Below, piece after piece: positions 1 to 9,075 of a DNA stretch of 64,000 nucleotides; position 1 is the first letter of the stretch; the number at the start of each line of letters is the position of its first letter. A program made the translations under genes and the position numbers. This DNA comes from Vulcanimicrobiota bacterium (GTDB lineage: Bacteria; Vulcanimicrobiota; Vulcanimicrobiia; Vulcanimicrobiales; Vulcanimicrobiaceae): NCBI GenBank assembly GCA_003161435.1, contig PMOS01000020.1:19437-83436 (forward strand), in the 5' to 3' direction. Below the pieces are notes generated by a model. That model was given only the letters and a program-made list of their open reading frames with translations. It ran no database searches and was not told where the DNA came from.

Positions 1-90
1 GAACCACTTTGATGTAGCCGTTGCCGCGCGCGTCGAACTTGGCGAAGGCGTCCGCAGCATCGATCAGGGGCAGACGATAGGAGACGATTC
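1..90 (-). pseudogene. 3' remnant of a duplicated zinc alcohol dehydrogenase gene
   Basis: These 90 bases match 1439-1528, the 3' end of the intact alcohol dehydrogenase gene, with 5 mismatches. Read on the minus strand they encode a segment with IVSYRLPLIDAADAFAKFDA, the same as the C-terminal region of that enzyme apart from a few residues (R-G-N-G for R-S-D-G). The match stops abruptly at base 90; beyond it the frame continues only about 20 codons to a stop near 138, so the 5' part of the gene is missing. The 3' end lies outside the window. I read it as a deleted copy left by a duplication. Bases 91-145 hold nothing recognisable. Confidence 0.75.
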
Positions 91-145
91 TTGCGCAGCG
101 AGGACGTGTAGAGAACCACGTCTCAGCCGAAGACCCTTGCCGGCA

Positions 146-649
146 CTAGCCGACCGTCACGACCGCGTGACCCCAGGCGTCCTGCGCCGTGTCCTGCTGA
201 AAGATGGTGGCGGTATCGACCGCGATGTCTTTTCCGGCGCGGCGCACGGCGTAGCGGTCCATCGCGCGATCCGGACGGCCCTGGATGAGTTCCCCATCGG
301 GTTGAAAGAGCGCGTCGTGCCGCGGACAATGGAATTCCCTGGAATCGGGCAGCCATTCGAGCGTCGTCGTCGCGCGATGCGGGCAGATGACGGAAAAGGC
401 ATAGACCGCATTCTTCACTCGCGCGAGGATCACGCCGTTTCTCGCATCGATCAGCGCACCATCCTTGGCCGGAACCGCGTACATAAGCACTTTCCCGCTC
501 GAGCTCATCGGCGCGATGGAACCAACCGATTGCGCGAGGGCCGGTTCCGCGAGAAGCGCAGTACCCGCGAGTCCCGCCAACGCGGTCAAGGCGGTGGAGC
601 GCAGAAAGCGCGCGCGGTCGAGCGGGCACCCTCCCTCGCATGGTCGCAT
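146..649 (-). CDS. Rieske [2Fe-2S] protein with N-terminal signal
   Basis: A 167-residue protein with a hydrophobic leader (residues about 16-40, ending ALLAEPALAQ) and a Rieske cluster-binding pattern: C89-P-H91 and C108-P-R-H111. It should be an exported or membrane-anchored electron carrier; the leader has RARFLR rather than a clear twin-arginine pair, so the export route is uncertain. The ATG at 649 was chosen because it overlaps the stop of the upstream membrane-protein gene (TGATG), implying translational coupling. Size and layout resemble small Rieske subunits such as those of arsenite oxidase or bc-type complexes, but no partner oxidase is present, so the redox partner is unknown. Confidence 0.85.
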   Translation of the reverse strand: MRPCEGGCPLDRARFLRSTALTALAGLAGTALLAEPALAQSVGSIAPMSSSGKVLMYAVPAKDGALIDARNGVILARVKNAVYAFSVICPHRATTTLEWLPDSREFHCPRHDALFQPDGELIQGRPDRAMDRYAVRRAGKDIAVDTATIFQQDTAQDAWGHAVVTVG

Positions 650-1167
650 CACTTTGAGAGTGTGAGCACGATGCTCACCAGCACGATGGATCCCCACAAG
701 ACCGCGCTCACGATCGAACTCGTCCCGATTCGCCTCCAGGCGATCGCCGCTTCGCCCGTCGAAGCGACGCGCAACGTTCCTTCCGCGGAGGTCATGACCA
801 GAGCGTTCGCAAGCAACATGGCGATGAGCGACATCTTGATCCAGAACGGCACCGACACGATGTACGTCTTGACATCGGCCGCAAACAGCGCGAGTCCGCT
901 GAGCATACAAATCGCAAGTGCCACGACTATAGTGCGGTGCACCGCATGCAGTTCCGAAAAATGATGCTCGCGGATGGCTGCGGTCCAGCGATTGGCACGC
1001 AAGGTCCCTCGATCGTGCGCGATGGCGAGCCCGCCCGCAACCAGCATGGAAAGGACGTGCGTCCCGACGACGGCCATCTCGAGCGTCGCCGAATGGCTAA
1101 AGAGCGACCGCCAGGGGCCGGTAAATCCCACGAGGTCGCGGACCATGATGGTGCTTTCCCAGAGCAT
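649..1167 (-). CDS. Four-helix membrane protein paired with the Rieske protein
   Basis: A 172-residue hydrophobic protein with about four transmembrane segments (near residues 30-50, 80-100, 105-125 and 148-170). Histidines lie in or next to helices (VVGTHVLSM, HHFSELHAVHRT), which could hold a b-type haem or a metal; this is inference. Its stop overlaps the start of the Rieske gene downstream, so the two are probably made together and may form a small membrane redox unit. The start could also be the second Met (MVRDLVGF), seven residues in. I do not recognise the family with certainty. The 248 bases upstream, to 1415, contain no convincing gene. Confidence 0.7.
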   Translation of the reverse strand: MLWESTIMVRDLVGFTGPWRSLFSHSATLEMAVVGTHVLSMLVAGGLAIAHDRGTLRANRWTAAIREHHFSELHAVHRTIVVALAICMLSGLALFAADVKTYIVSVPFWIKMSLIAMLLANALVMTSAEGTLRVASTGEAAIAWRRIGTSSIVSAVLWGSIVLVSIVLTLSK

Positions 1168-1415
1168 GCATCAAGGATCGCAGGCGGCCCTGACAATTTC
1201 CTGACGTTTGGATGAACGGACGGTGAGGCGTACGTGAAAAAGCCATGAGACGCGTGAGCGGGGGTTTCGAGGCGGTCGATTTCACGCAGCCAGTAGGCCG
1301 CGGACGTACGCGTCGCTCCCTGCGCCCCTACTGGACAGGTGTACAAGGTGACGTCCACGCGCGCCCGCGCGGCAACTTCTTCCCACCTGAGAGCCGGCTA
1401 CCATGAGGGCAGGGC

Positions 1416-2609
1416 TCAGCGCGACGCAATAGGATCGAGAACCACTTTGATGTAGCCGTCGCTGCGCGCGTCGAACTTGGCGAAGGCGTCGGCAGCGTCG
1501 ATCAGGGGCAGACGATGGGAGACGATTCGGCCGGGTTTCAGCGTTCCGCGCACGATCGCGTCGCGCAGGATGTCGTCGTAGCGCTTGTCGTGGTCGCGCC
1601 CCATGCCGACGTTGACACCTTTCTTGAAGAGCGTTCCCCACGGGATGAGGTACTCGCCCCGTCGCGCCGATTCGGTCGTTGCGTGCGGATCTTGGTCGAG
1701 AAAGACGCCGATGATCGCGAGGCGGCCGTTCGGCGCGATCAGACGCGCGAGGTCTGCGATGACCGCATCGGGATTCTCGACGGCGTAGTCGCGCCGATCG
1801 CGCGCTTGAAAGCCGATCGCGTCGATCGCGACCGTGACGCCGAGGTTCGCCTCCTCGCCGCGCCAGGCGACTCCCCGTCGTTCGCGCGCGAGCTCTTCCA
1901 AGATGCGTTCGACGGGATCGCCCTCGCGCATGTCGATCGGCTGCGCGCCCAGCTCGCCGGCCTTGTCGAGGCGCGCCGGAACGGCGTCGACGACGAAGAC
2001 CTTGCTAGCACCGCGCATGAAGGCGCACATCGCGGTGAGCAGGCCGACCGCCCCCGCGCCGTAGATCGCGACGATATCCCCGGGCCGGACACGTGCCAGC
2101 TCCGTCGCATGATACGCCGTCGGGAGCGCATCGGCGAGCAAAACGAAGTCGTGCTCCCAGCGATCCCCGGGCTCGCCCGGCAGCCGCACGCAATTCGCGT
2201 CGCCGAACGGAACCCGCAGCCGTTCGGCCTGCGCGCCGGCGTAGCCGCCCATCCCCGGATAGCCGTATGCCGCGCCCCATTTGCCGGGATTGGTCGTCAA
2301 GCACGAGCCGGAGTAGCCGTGCCAACAATTCGGACAGAAACCGCAGCAGATGTGGGTCGGCACGGTGACACGGTCACCGACGCGGACGTTCACCACGGCG
2401 TCGCCGACACGCTCGACGACGCCCAGCGGCTCGTGCCCGATGACGATGCGCGATCCGTCACCGAGTCGCCCCTCGTAGATGTGCAGATCGGTGCCGCAGA
2501 TCGCGCTCGACGTCACTCGCAGCAGCACGTCGGTCTGCGCTTGCAGCTCCGGTTCCGGGACCGCCTCGACGCTAATCTTGCGGGGTTCGTTCAACACGAC
2601 AGCTTGCAC
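1416..2609 (-). CDS. Zinc-dependent alcohol dehydrogenase (MDR superfamily)
   Basis: A 397-residue zinc alcohol/formaldehyde-dehydrogenase-like enzyme oxidising an alcohol or adduct with NAD(P). The catalytic-zinc region shows CGTDLH (about residues 38-43) and GHEPLG; the structural zinc is bound by a Cys-rich loop CCGFCPNCWHGYSGSC; the Rossmann fold shows GAGAVGLL. The start is GTG at 2609, with an AGAGGT ribosome site seven bases upstream and 11 bases after the stop of the preceding gene; the frame is open far upstream but that part is antisense noise over the hydrolase. It is the last gene of a three-gene operon. Its 3' end is duplicated at bases 1-90. Substrate is not predictable. Confidence 0.9.
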   Translation of the reverse strand: MQAVVLNEPRKISVEAVPEPELQAQTDVLLRVTSSAICGTDLHIYEGRLGDGSRIVIGHEPLGVVERVGDAVVNVRVGDRVTVPTHICCGFCPNCWHGYSGSCLTTNPGKWGAAYGYPGMGGYAGAQAERLRVPFGDANCVRLPGEPGDRWEHDFVLLADALPTAYHATELARVRPGDIVAIYGAGAVGLLTAMCAFMRGASKVFVVDAVPARLDKAGELGAQPIDMREGDPVERILEELARERRGVAWRGEEANLGVTVAIDAIGFQARDRRDYAVENPDAVIADLARLIAPNGRLAIIGVFLDQDPHATTESARRGEYLIPWGTLFKKGVNVGMGRDHDKRYDDILRDAIVRGTLKPGRIVSHRLPLIDAADAFAKFDARSDGYIKVVLDPIASR

Positions 2610-2620
2610 GAGATGTACCT

Positions 2621-4039
2621 CTAGGGCGCGCTGCGCAGCCGCGTCGTGAGGAACGATGTGATGCGCTGGATCGACGCGCGGACTGTGGCGGGCGGAGTCT
2701 CGACGACGCCGGCGTCGAAGCGATGCCCCACGTTCGGATAGACCACGAGCTCGACGGAGCTGCCGACCAGGCGCGCACTCTGAGCGAGTGCTTCGCAGGC
2801 AGGGGCCGATACGGTGGTGTCGTCTGCGCCGACTTGGAGGAGCACCGGAACCGTGGTGCGATACCCGATGGCGGCGCTGGGCGCGGGCGTGCCGCCGGGC
2901 CAATCCCCATAGGCGAGTTGACAGTAGCCGTAGTCGACGACCGCCAACGCGAACGGGGGACGAGCGTCGAGCCCGAAGGGTGGCGGCGTCGACGGGGCGT
3001 GCGCGTCCTGAACGATCGCCGCGAAGATCGCCGTTCCGCCACTCGAGCGCCCGAGCAGGCCGATGGAGGGCGACAGGACGAACGGCTGCGCGGCGAGATA
3101 GGCACGTGCGTCGAGCAGGTCGCGCGCGCGCACCGTGCGCGCGTCGATCCGCCAGTGGTTCTTCCACGACGAACGGCGCGACAGGTAGCTGTCGACGATC
3201 AGCGATGCGTAGCCCAGATCGCGCAGGCGCCGTGCCCAGGGGCGTTCCCAAAACGGAAAGCCTTCGATGCCGGCGGTGCCCGGCGAGATGACGATCGCCG
3301 GCGCGCTCGCTCCGCCGGCGGGCAGCGTGAGCTCGCCGGTCAACGTCGTGCCCGGCTGCGAGGAGGGAAAGGAAACGTTGGCATACTGCGCGTTCTGCGC
3401 GATGAACGACTGAACGCCGGCGAAGGCGTCGTCGGTCGTGTAGCTGACGAAGTATTCGTGCTCGTACGAATCGCGCGCCAGATCGCGGCATTGCGTTTGG
3501 CCGCCGACGATCAGCAACGGCGTCGGTGTGCGATACAGTCCACGTAGCGCCGCGTTGCCCCCGTGCGGTGCGCCGGTCGAACCGGTACTGCCCTGCCCCG
3601 CGAGCGAGCGGCCGACCCAATCTCCGTAGCGGCGCGCGCACGTTGGACCGAACGCCACGGCGGAACGGAAGGCGGGCGGTCGCGCGACGGCGAGGTCGTA
3701 GCGCTCGACGATCGTCGCGAGGACGCTCGACGCACCGCTCCCGTACCCAACGACCGCGACGTCGTCGCTTCGCACCGACGGCCGGCGCTCGAGGGCGGCG
3801 GCGGCGGCGAGAGGGTCGTGCGTCACGGTGAGCGTCGCGTAGCCGGCTCGTTGGAGGTCGCGGGCCATCGTGCGACTCGGCGCCGACGCCGCGGCGGCGT
3901 CGGGATCGAGGATGACGACTCCGGGCATGCCTCGAGCGCCGAGCGCGCTCTGGCTGCGCGCCGGGACGGTCGTGGAGCAGAGTGCGAGCACCACGATCGC
4001 CGAGCAGCATGCGGTGCGGAGGGCGCCCCAAGCCCGCAT
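2621..4039 (-). CDS. Secreted alpha/beta hydrolase, dienelactone-hydrolase type
   Basis: A 472-residue protein with a signal peptide (about residues 1-30, ending VPARSQS) and an alpha/beta-hydrolase domain in the second half. The nucleophile elbow is GLLGRSSGGTA, the acid is probably in the QVGADDTT stretch, and the base His is in NVGHRFD near the C-terminus. The first 190 residues hold a second, more degenerate hydrolase-like lobe with GYGSGASSV. It probably cleaves an ester or lactone outside the cytoplasm. It starts 2 bases after the stop of the beta-hydroxyacid dehydrogenase gene and ends 11 bases before the alcohol dehydrogenase, so the three form one operon. Confidence 0.8.
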   Translation of the reverse strand: MRAWGALRTACCSAIVVLALCSTTVPARSQSALGARGMPGVVILDPDAAAASAPSRTMARDLQRAGYATLTVTHDPLAAAAALERRPSVRSDDVAVVGYGSGASSVLATIVERYDLAVARPPAFRSAVAFGPTCARRYGDWVGRSLAGQGSTGSTGAPHGGNAALRGLYRTPTPLLIVGGQTQCRDLARDSYEHEYFVSYTTDDAFAGVQSFIAQNAQYANVSFPSSQPGTTLTGELTLPAGGASAPAIVISPGTAGIEGFPFWERPWARRLRDLGYASLIVDSYLSRRSSWKNHWRIDARTVRARDLLDARAYLAAQPFVLSPSIGLLGRSSGGTAIFAAIVQDAHAPSTPPPFGLDARPPFALAVVDYGYCQLAYGDWPGGTPAPSAAIGYRTTVPVLLQVGADDTTVSAPACEALAQSARLVGSSVELVVYPNVGHRFDAGVVETPPATVRASIQRITSFLTTRLRSAP

Positions 4040-4041
4040 GT

Positions 4042-4905
4042 CTATTGCAGCTGGAGGTACGCGCCGGCGACGTCGCGGTCGCCGAGACCGGCGCGCAGAG
4101 CATCGTCCCATTGTCCGCCGATCGTCTTCACGATCGGCAGGCTCCGCTTCGCGCCCGCCGCGGCGTCGAGCGCGAGGTGCAGATCCTTCGTCGCCAGCGC
4201 GAGCGAGAACTCGGGATCGAACGTCTCGTGCTCGATCTTGCCGAGCTTCGCGAGCGCCCATGGCGCACTGAGTGCGGTGCTCCCGAGGCAGTCGGACAAA
4301 TCGTCGAGCGAGACGCCGAGCGATTGCGCCAGCGCCGCCGTCTCGGCGATCCCTTCGCCGAGGATTGCGAGCCACGTGTTGAGGACCATCTTCATGCGCG
4401 AGCCGCTTCCGGCGCGCTCCCAGCGCATTGTCTTCTGACCGAGCGCGGCGAAAACCGGCGCCAACGCGTCGAGCACCGCGGCGGGGCCCGACGCAAGGAT
4501 CAGCAGCTTTCCCTGTTCCGCAGGTCCCTTCGATCCCGAGACGGGAGCATCGACGAACGCGACGTCGGGGCGGAGCTGCTGCGCGAGCGCCATCGCGCGC
4601 TCGGTTCCTTCGACCCCGATCGTGCTCATCTGCAACCAGATGCTGTCGGCGCGCATCGCCGGGAGCGCGCGCGGCATCGTCTCTTCGAGCGACGCGATCG
4701 TCGGGACCATCGTCAGCACGACGCCGGCGTCGCGGACGGCGTCTTCGGGCGTGCGGGCGGCCTCGGCGCCGGCATCGGCAAGCCGCGCCGCAGCGGGATA
4801 GGAGACATCCCAGGCCCGCACGTGCATCCCGGCTCCGAGCAGTCGTCGCGCAAACGCGGATCCCATCGTTCCGGTGCCGAGCACCGCGATTGTTTCTTTT
4901 GCCAT
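4042..4905 (-). CDS. NAD(P)-dependent beta-hydroxyacid dehydrogenase (3-HIBADH/GLYR family)
   Basis: A 287-residue enzyme of usual family length. The N-terminal Rossmann motif is GTGTMGSAFARRLLGAG; the substrate-binding signature appears as FVDAPVSGSKGPAEQGKL, and the catalytic Lys is expected in the MKMVLNTW helix. Such enzymes oxidise 3-hydroxyisobutyrate or reduce small semialdehydes such as succinic semialdehyde or glyoxylate. The ATG at 4905 has AGGAAC upstream; the longer reading frame adds 42 residues that do not look like protein. First gene of the operon with the hydrolase and alcohol dehydrogenase, which together suggest oxidation of a hydroxy acid or alcohol released from an ester. 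Confidence 0.9.
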   Translation of the reverse strand: MAKETIAVLGTGTMGSAFARRLLGAGMHVRAWDVSYPAAARLADAGAEAARTPEDAVRDAGVVLTMVPTIASLEETMPRALPAMRADSIWLQMSTIGVEGTERAMALAQQLRPDVAFVDAPVSGSKGPAEQGKLLILASGPAAVLDALAPVFAALGQKTMRWERAGSGSRMKMVLNTWLAILGEGIAETAALAQSLGVSLDDLSDCLGSTALSAPWALAKLGKIEHETFDPEFSLALATKDLHLALDAAAGAKRSLPIVKTIGGQWDDALRAGLGDRDVAGAYLQLQ

Positions 4906-5050
4906 CACATGTTCCTCAGTTGCAGCGAAGGTGAGCGGTACTCCCGATATAACGGCCCGATCCAGAGACTCGCCGGAGAGGGTTAGGTATACCCGCCGCA
5001 ATCGGGATTCAATATCAGACGGGCGCAGCAACCAGGCACTGGACGTGCGG

Positions 5051-7384
5051 TTAGACTTTCGCGCTTCTCAAGCGCAGCGCGTTGGTAATCACCGAGACCG
5101 AGCTGAACGACATCGCTGCCGCCGCGATCATCGGCGAGAGCAGGATGCCGAACGCCGGGTAGAGCACGCCGGCGGCGATCGGAATCCCCAGCGCGTTGTA
5201 CGCGAAGGCGAAGAAGAGGTTCTCCCGGATGTTGTGCATCGTCGCCTGGCTCAAGTGCCGCGCACGAACGATCCCGCGGAGGTCGCCCTTGACGAGCGTG
5301 ACGCCGGCGCTTTCCATCGCGACGTCCGTCCCGGTGCCCATCGCGATACCGACCTGCGCTTGAGCGAGCGCCGGCGCGTCATTGATCCCATCCCCGGCCA
5401 TCGCGACGAATCGGCCCTCGGACTGAAGTCGTTTCACGGTTTGGGCCTTCTGGTCCGGCAGTACGTCGGCCACGACCTCGTCGATGGCGAGCTTTCGGGC
5501 CACCGCGTTGGCCGTCGTTTGGTGATCTCCCGTCAACATCACGATGCGCATCCCCGCAGCATGGATCGCTCGGATCGCCGCCGGGGTCGTCTCTTTGATA
5601 GGGTCCGCCACTGCGACGAGGCCGAAGATGGCCCCGTCCGCGGCAACGAACATGACCGTCTTCCCTTCGGCGCGGAGACTCTCGGCGCGAGGCACGAGTC
5701 GCGTGAGGTCGATGTTGAGCGCACCCATCAGTGCGGCGTTCCCAAGTGCCACGTCTTGCTCACCGATCCGTCCACGCACGCCTTGGCCCGGGATCGCTTC
5801 GAAGCCGCTGACCGGCGCAAGTACCGTACCGTGCTCCTGGCCGCCTTTCAGGATCGCCTCTGCGAGGGGGTGTTCGCTGCCGCGTTCGAGCGACGCCGCA
5901 AGCTGCAGGATCGTCGCGTCGCTTTGGCCATCGACGGCAACGATATCTTGCAAGCGAGGACGGCCTTCCGTGAGGGTGCCGGTCTTGTCGACCACCAGCG
6001 TATCGACGCGCCGCAGCGTCTCGATCGCTTCGGCATTCTTGAACAGCACGCCGAACGTCGCGCCTTTGCCCATCGCGACCATGATCGACATCGGCGTCGC
6101 GAGACCGAGCGCGCACGGGCAGGCGATGATGAGGACCGAGACGGCGTTGACGATCGCATAGGCGAGTGCCGGCCGCGGCCCCGCGATGAGCCACGCGACG
6201 AACGTGATGACGGCGATCGTTATCACCGCCGGGACGAAGTAGGCGGAGACCTGGTCGGCGAGCTTCTGGATCGGGGCTCGACTCCGGCTCGCTTCGCCCA
6301 CCATGTGCACGATCTGCGCGAGGAGCGTGTCGCTCCCTACGCGCTGCGCCTCCATCACGACGGTTCCGTTCTCATTGACCGTCGCACCGATGACGCGATC
6401 GCCGGCGGTCTTCTCGACCGGGATCGGCTCCCCGGTGATCATCGACTCGTCGAGCGACGAAACGCCCTCGACGACGACGCCGTCCACCGGAACCTTCTCG
6501 CCGGGCCGAACGCGGAGACGATCACCCACGCGAACGTCTTCGAGTGGAACGTCCTCTTCCGAGCCGTCCTGACGCACGAGGCGCGCGGTCTTTGGGGCAA
6601 GCTCGAGGAGGGAGCGAATCGCCGCGTTGGTTTGGCTGCGTGCTCGCCGTTCGAGGACTTGCCCGAGGAGCACGAGCGTCGTGATGACCGCCGCCGCCTC
6701 GAAGTAGACTGCCGGTACGCCTGCGTCCATCCGGAACGATGGAGGAAAGATGCCGGGCGCGAGTACCGCGACCAGACTGTAAGCGTACGCGACGCCGACG
6801 CCCAGACCGATGAGCGTGAACATGTTGAGGCTGCGCAGGATCATCGAGTTCCAGGCCCGCGCGAAAAACGGCCAGCCGCCCCATAAGACGACCGGTGTGC
6901 TCAAGGTGAGTTCGAGCCAAAGCGTGAGCGTCGTAGGGATGCGACCGCGTAACGCCGGCACGTAGTCGCTCATCGACAGGATGAGCACCGGCACCGCCAA
7001 CGCGAGACTCACCCAAAAGCGCCGCGTCATGTCGACGAGTTCCGAATTCTCATCGTCCGTGCCGATGCCGCGCGCCTCGAGAGGCATCCCGCAGATCGGG
7101 CATGCACCGGGTTTCGACCGAACGATCTCGGGATGCATGGGGCAAGTCCAACCGGTCTGCTTTGCCGCAAGTTCTGGCTCGAACGCGAGCGACGCGACGG
7201 GTGCCGACAGCTGAGCGGGCGCTAAGACCGCCACGCGTGAGTGCGATCTTGTCCGGCAGATGCTCCGATCGATGCGCTTCTTCAAGCGGCCGACCGACAG
7301 TTTGCACCTCATCAGAAAGAGTGTTGTGCTCTTACGCAAAGCCATGCTGGCCGGCGCCGTTTGGGAGACGCTAATGTCCGCCAT
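5051..7384 (-). CDS. copA: Copper-exporting P1B-type ATPase
   Basis: A 777-residue heavy-metal pump. It has a metal-binding domain CPMHPEI...CPICGM at residues 81-105, then about eight membrane helices; the transport motif [11 protein letters not shown], the phosphorylation site DKTGTLTEG, the actuator TGEPIPV, the nucleotide-binding SEHPLAEA and the hinge [11 protein letters not shown] are all intact. YNALGIP and MSFSSVSV in the last helices match the Cu+ (P1B-1) subclass, so it should export Cu+ from the cytoplasm. No classical GMTCxxC heavy-metal domain is visible: the first 65 residues are basic and unrecognised. The ATG at 7384 has AGAGGA upstream. It is divergent from a Met-rich membrane protein gene. 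Confidence 0.93.
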   Translation of the reverse strand: MADISVSQTAPASMALRKSTTLFLMRCKLSVGRLKKRIDRSICRTRSHSRVAVLAPAQLSAPVASLAFEPELAAKQTGWTCPMHPEIVRSKPGACPICGMPLEARGIGTDDENSELVDMTRRFWVSLALAVPVLILSMSDYVPALRGRIPTTLTLWLELTLSTPVVLWGGWPFFARAWNSMILRSLNMFTLIGLGVGVAYAYSLVAVLAPGIFPPSFRMDAGVPAVYFEAAAVITTLVLLGQVLERRARSQTNAAIRSLLELAPKTARLVRQDGSEEDVPLEDVRVGDRLRVRPGEKVPVDGVVVEGVSSLDESMITGEPIPVEKTAGDRVIGATVNENGTVVMEAQRVGSDTLLAQIVHMVGEASRSRAPIQKLADQVSAYFVPAVITIAVITFVAWLIAGPRPALAYAIVNAVSVLIIACPCALGLATPMSIMVAMGKGATFGVLFKNAEAIETLRRVDTLVVDKTGTLTEGRPRLQDIVAVDGQSDATILQLAASLERGSEHPLAEAILKGGQEHGTVLAPVSGFEAIPGQGVRGRIGEQDVALGNAALMGALNIDLTRLVPRAESLRAEGKTVMFVAADGAIFGLVAVADPIKETTPAAIRAIHAAGMRIVMLTGDHQTTANAVARKLAIDEVVADVLPDQKAQTVKRLQSEGRFVAMAGDGINDAPALAQAQVGIAMGTGTDVAMESAGVTLVKGDLRGIVRARHLSQATMHNIRENLFFAFAYNALGIPIAAGVLYPAFGILLSPMIAAAAMSFSSVSVITNALRLRSAKV

Positions 7385-7480
7385 GGGGTCCTCTAATCCA
7401 GGCACGGGAGCGACCTTTCGGAGACGCGATCTGCCTTGCGGACAGTCTACGACGGGCTGTAAGACAGAGTCGCGAAGAAC

Positions 7481-7500
7481 CTGGGAAAGCTTTTGCCCGG
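7481..7500. promoter_or_regulatory. Imperfect dyad between copA and the Met-rich protein gene
   Basis: In the 188-base divergent space there is CTGGG-AAAGCTTT-T-GCCCGG, an inverted repeat around the palindrome AAAGCTTT with one extra base on one side. Copper sensors of the MerR or CsoR type often bind dyads in such positions, but no regulator gene is adjacent and the site is not a textbook copper box. Assignment is tentative. Confidence 0.3.
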
Positions 7501-7572
7501 TCCTTCCGCTTCCGTTCCTAAGAATGGGGGAACGCCGGGGAGACAATAGACCTCAGAAAGCGAGAAAACCCA

Positions 7573-7890
7573 ATGCGCAATGTTTCCGCCACACTGCAGC
7601 CCGCCGCGTTCGCGGTCGCGGGAGGCGTCGCCGCGATCGCGCTAATGATCTTCGGCAGCCTTGGCATGATGGGCGCCGGATCCATGATGGGCGGATGGAT
7701 GATGGGCGGATACGGTCAGGGACCGGCCGGCTACCACATGGGATTTGGGAGCGGCCTCTTCATGCTTGTGTGGGCATTCGTCGGCGGCGCGCTTGCCGGC
7801 TGGGTCCTTGCGACCGTCTACAACCGCGTCGCATCCGGACAGCGCGACAATTCCGATGCCGTTTCAGGCGGACCACTCACGAACCGCTGA
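7573..7890 (+). CDS. Small Met/Gly-rich two-helix membrane protein
   Basis: A 105-residue protein with two transmembrane helices (about residues 11-33 and 60-84) joined by a Met- and Gly-rich loop (MMGAGSMMGGWMMGGYGQG). The second helix, GSGLFMLVWAFVGGALAGWV, resembles the C-terminal part of small membrane proteins often found beside copper ATPase genes (DUF5676-like); that link is from memory. Met-rich loops can bind Cu+, and the gene is divergent from copA, so a role in copper handling at the membrane is reasonable but unproven. Confidence 0.7.
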   Translation: MRNVSATLQPAAFAVAGGVAAIALMIFGSLGMMGAGSMMGGWMMGGYGQGPAGYHMGFGSGLFMLVWAFVGGALAGWVLATVYNRVASGQRDNSDAVSGGPLTNR

Positions 7891-7984
7891 GCATGGGCGT
7901 CAGCGGCGTCCTGGGTGCGGTTGTAGGAAACCGGGCAATTGTGAAGCAGCAGGCCGGCGATGGGGCTCCCGCTAAGGTCGTGCC

Positions 7985-8638
7985 ATGAACGTGCGCTCGA
8001 TCGCTCTGCTCGCTGGCGCTCTTACTGTAATGTTTCCCGTCGCAGCGAAGGCCGATACCTGGGTTACCCTCGGTAACCTCGAGTCGAAGACGCTGCAATT
8101 CTCGCTCCGCTGCGCCGGCGCCAGCGCTTGGCACAATTTTTCGCTCGGCGCGGGTCAGTACAAGCAGTTCGGTGCCGGCGACTGGAACGCCGAAGACTGC
8201 ACCACGTACGAACTGTCGATCGGGACGAACCAAGGCAACGGCACGGCGAGCACGCAGGTCATCAAAATGACGAATGAGCACACGTACTTGCTCGTCAAGA
8301 CGTCGAGCGTCGGGTATGCCGCTCACGATGCGCAGCAAATGATCGTGGTCAAGAACGCTTCGTCACGCGACTTGGACTTGAACTACTTCTGCTCCGACGT
8401 CAGTCCGAAGCTGATGTCGATCGGTCCGCACGAACAGAGCTGGCTCTTCACCGGCAGTCCGTCAGCGTGCAATCCGTACGTGGGCTCGGTTCGCGAGGCC
8501 GGCCGGGAGTTGGCGACGCTGCCGACGACGTCGCTGCCGACCGGCCACGTCTACACGCTGACGTGGAACGATGGCAAACACATGTGGAGCATCCAAAGCG
8601 TCCGCGCGGGCGCCGGAGTCGGCGACCCCGGCAACTAG
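7985..8638 (+). CDS. Secreted protein of unknown function with internal duplication
   Basis: A 217-residue protein with a signal peptide (residues 1-23, ending VAAKAD). The mature part seems to hold two related units of about 90 residues: each begins with an N-x-x-S-x-x-L stretch (GNLESKTLQF; KNASSRDLDL), followed by a Cys about 8 residues on, an IG or LG turn, an F-x-G element, and a second Cys before a Y-x-x-S strand. This suggests a disulfide-stabilised beta-sandwich repeat. I do not recognise the family. It follows the Met-rich membrane protein gene by 94 bases and may be co-transcribed with it. Confidence 0.75.
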   Translation: MNVRSIALLAGALTVMFPVAAKADTWVTLGNLESKTLQFSLRCAGASAWHNFSLGAGQYKQFGAGDWNAEDCTTYELSIGTNQGNGTASTQVIKMTNEHTYLLVKTSSVGYAAHDAQQMIVVKNASSRDLDLNYFCSDVSPKLMSIGPHEQSWLFTGSPSACNPYVGSVREAGRELATLPTTSLPTGHVYTLTWNDGKHMWSIQSVRAGAGVGDPGN

Positions 8639-8647
8639 ACCGAAACC

Positions 8648-9073
8648 CTAGGCGCCAGGCCGCCTGTTTTCTCCGCCGTTGTGCTCGCGTTGCTGCATCG
8701 CCTTTTCCAATTCTTGCTGGTGACCGGTGAGCAGAGAATGAATCTTGCGATGCGTTTCGTCGCTGATAGCGTGAATCTGCGGACCAAGCTCCTGACGCGA
8801 TGCTTTAGGGTTGTTATCGAGCACCACCTGAATCTTGTCATGGTGCTCCACAAGCAGCAGCCGGACCTGACGCTGCTGCTCCTGTGTCAACTCCAGGTCT
8901 TTCGTGAGCCGAGCAAGTTCCTCGTCGATCGATTGCGGCGTATGGATTCCTTGAAGCTGCTGACGCGCTGAGGGCTGCTGCACTCCATTGTCCTGAGCTA
9001 CGGCAGCACCGACTATTACGAGCACGAGCATAACCACAGATGCGAGCGTGAAGGATCGATTTCGCATGGACAT
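8648..9073 (-). CDS. Periplasmic CpxP/Spy-like protein
   Basis: A 141-residue exported protein: signal peptide to about residue 26 (ending VGAAVAQD), then an almost all-helical, Gln/His-rich part with one clear LTxxQ element (LELTQEQQRQVRLLL) near residue 60. LTxxQ proteins such as CpxP, Spy and CnrX sense or buffer envelope stress and metals; the many His residues and the neighbouring copper genes fit a metal or envelope-stress role. It lies directly downstream of the glycine-rich secreted protein gene (2 bases between stop and start), so the two share an operon. It converges on the preceding plus-strand gene with a 9-base gap. Confidence 0.8.
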   Translation of the reverse strand: MSMRNRSFTLASVVMLVLVIVGAAVAQDNGVQQPSARQQLQGIHTPQSIDEELARLTKDLELTQEQQRQVRLLLVEHHDKIQVVLDNNPKASRQELGPQIHAISDETHRKIHSLLTGHQQELEKAMQQREHNGGENRRPGA

Positions 9074-9075
9074 TG

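Noticed and set aside
1168..1415. Open frame reading MDVTLYTCPVGAQG on the minus strand upstream of the membrane protein gene
   Set aside because: It runs into the membrane protein gene in another frame and becomes Arg/Ser-rich; no family match recognised, so it is treated as noise.
2610..4103. N-terminal extension of the alcohol dehydrogenase frame to nearly 900 codons
   Set aside because: The extra part lies over the hydrolase gene in another frame and has an Arg/Ala shadow composition; the GTG at 2609 has a ribosome site and gives the normal family start.
4874..6886. A 670-codon plus-strand open frame
   Set aside because: It is antisense to copA, is packed with Arg/Asp/His/Glu in the way typical of reversed GC-rich codons, and shows no domain; copA on the other strand has all its motifs.
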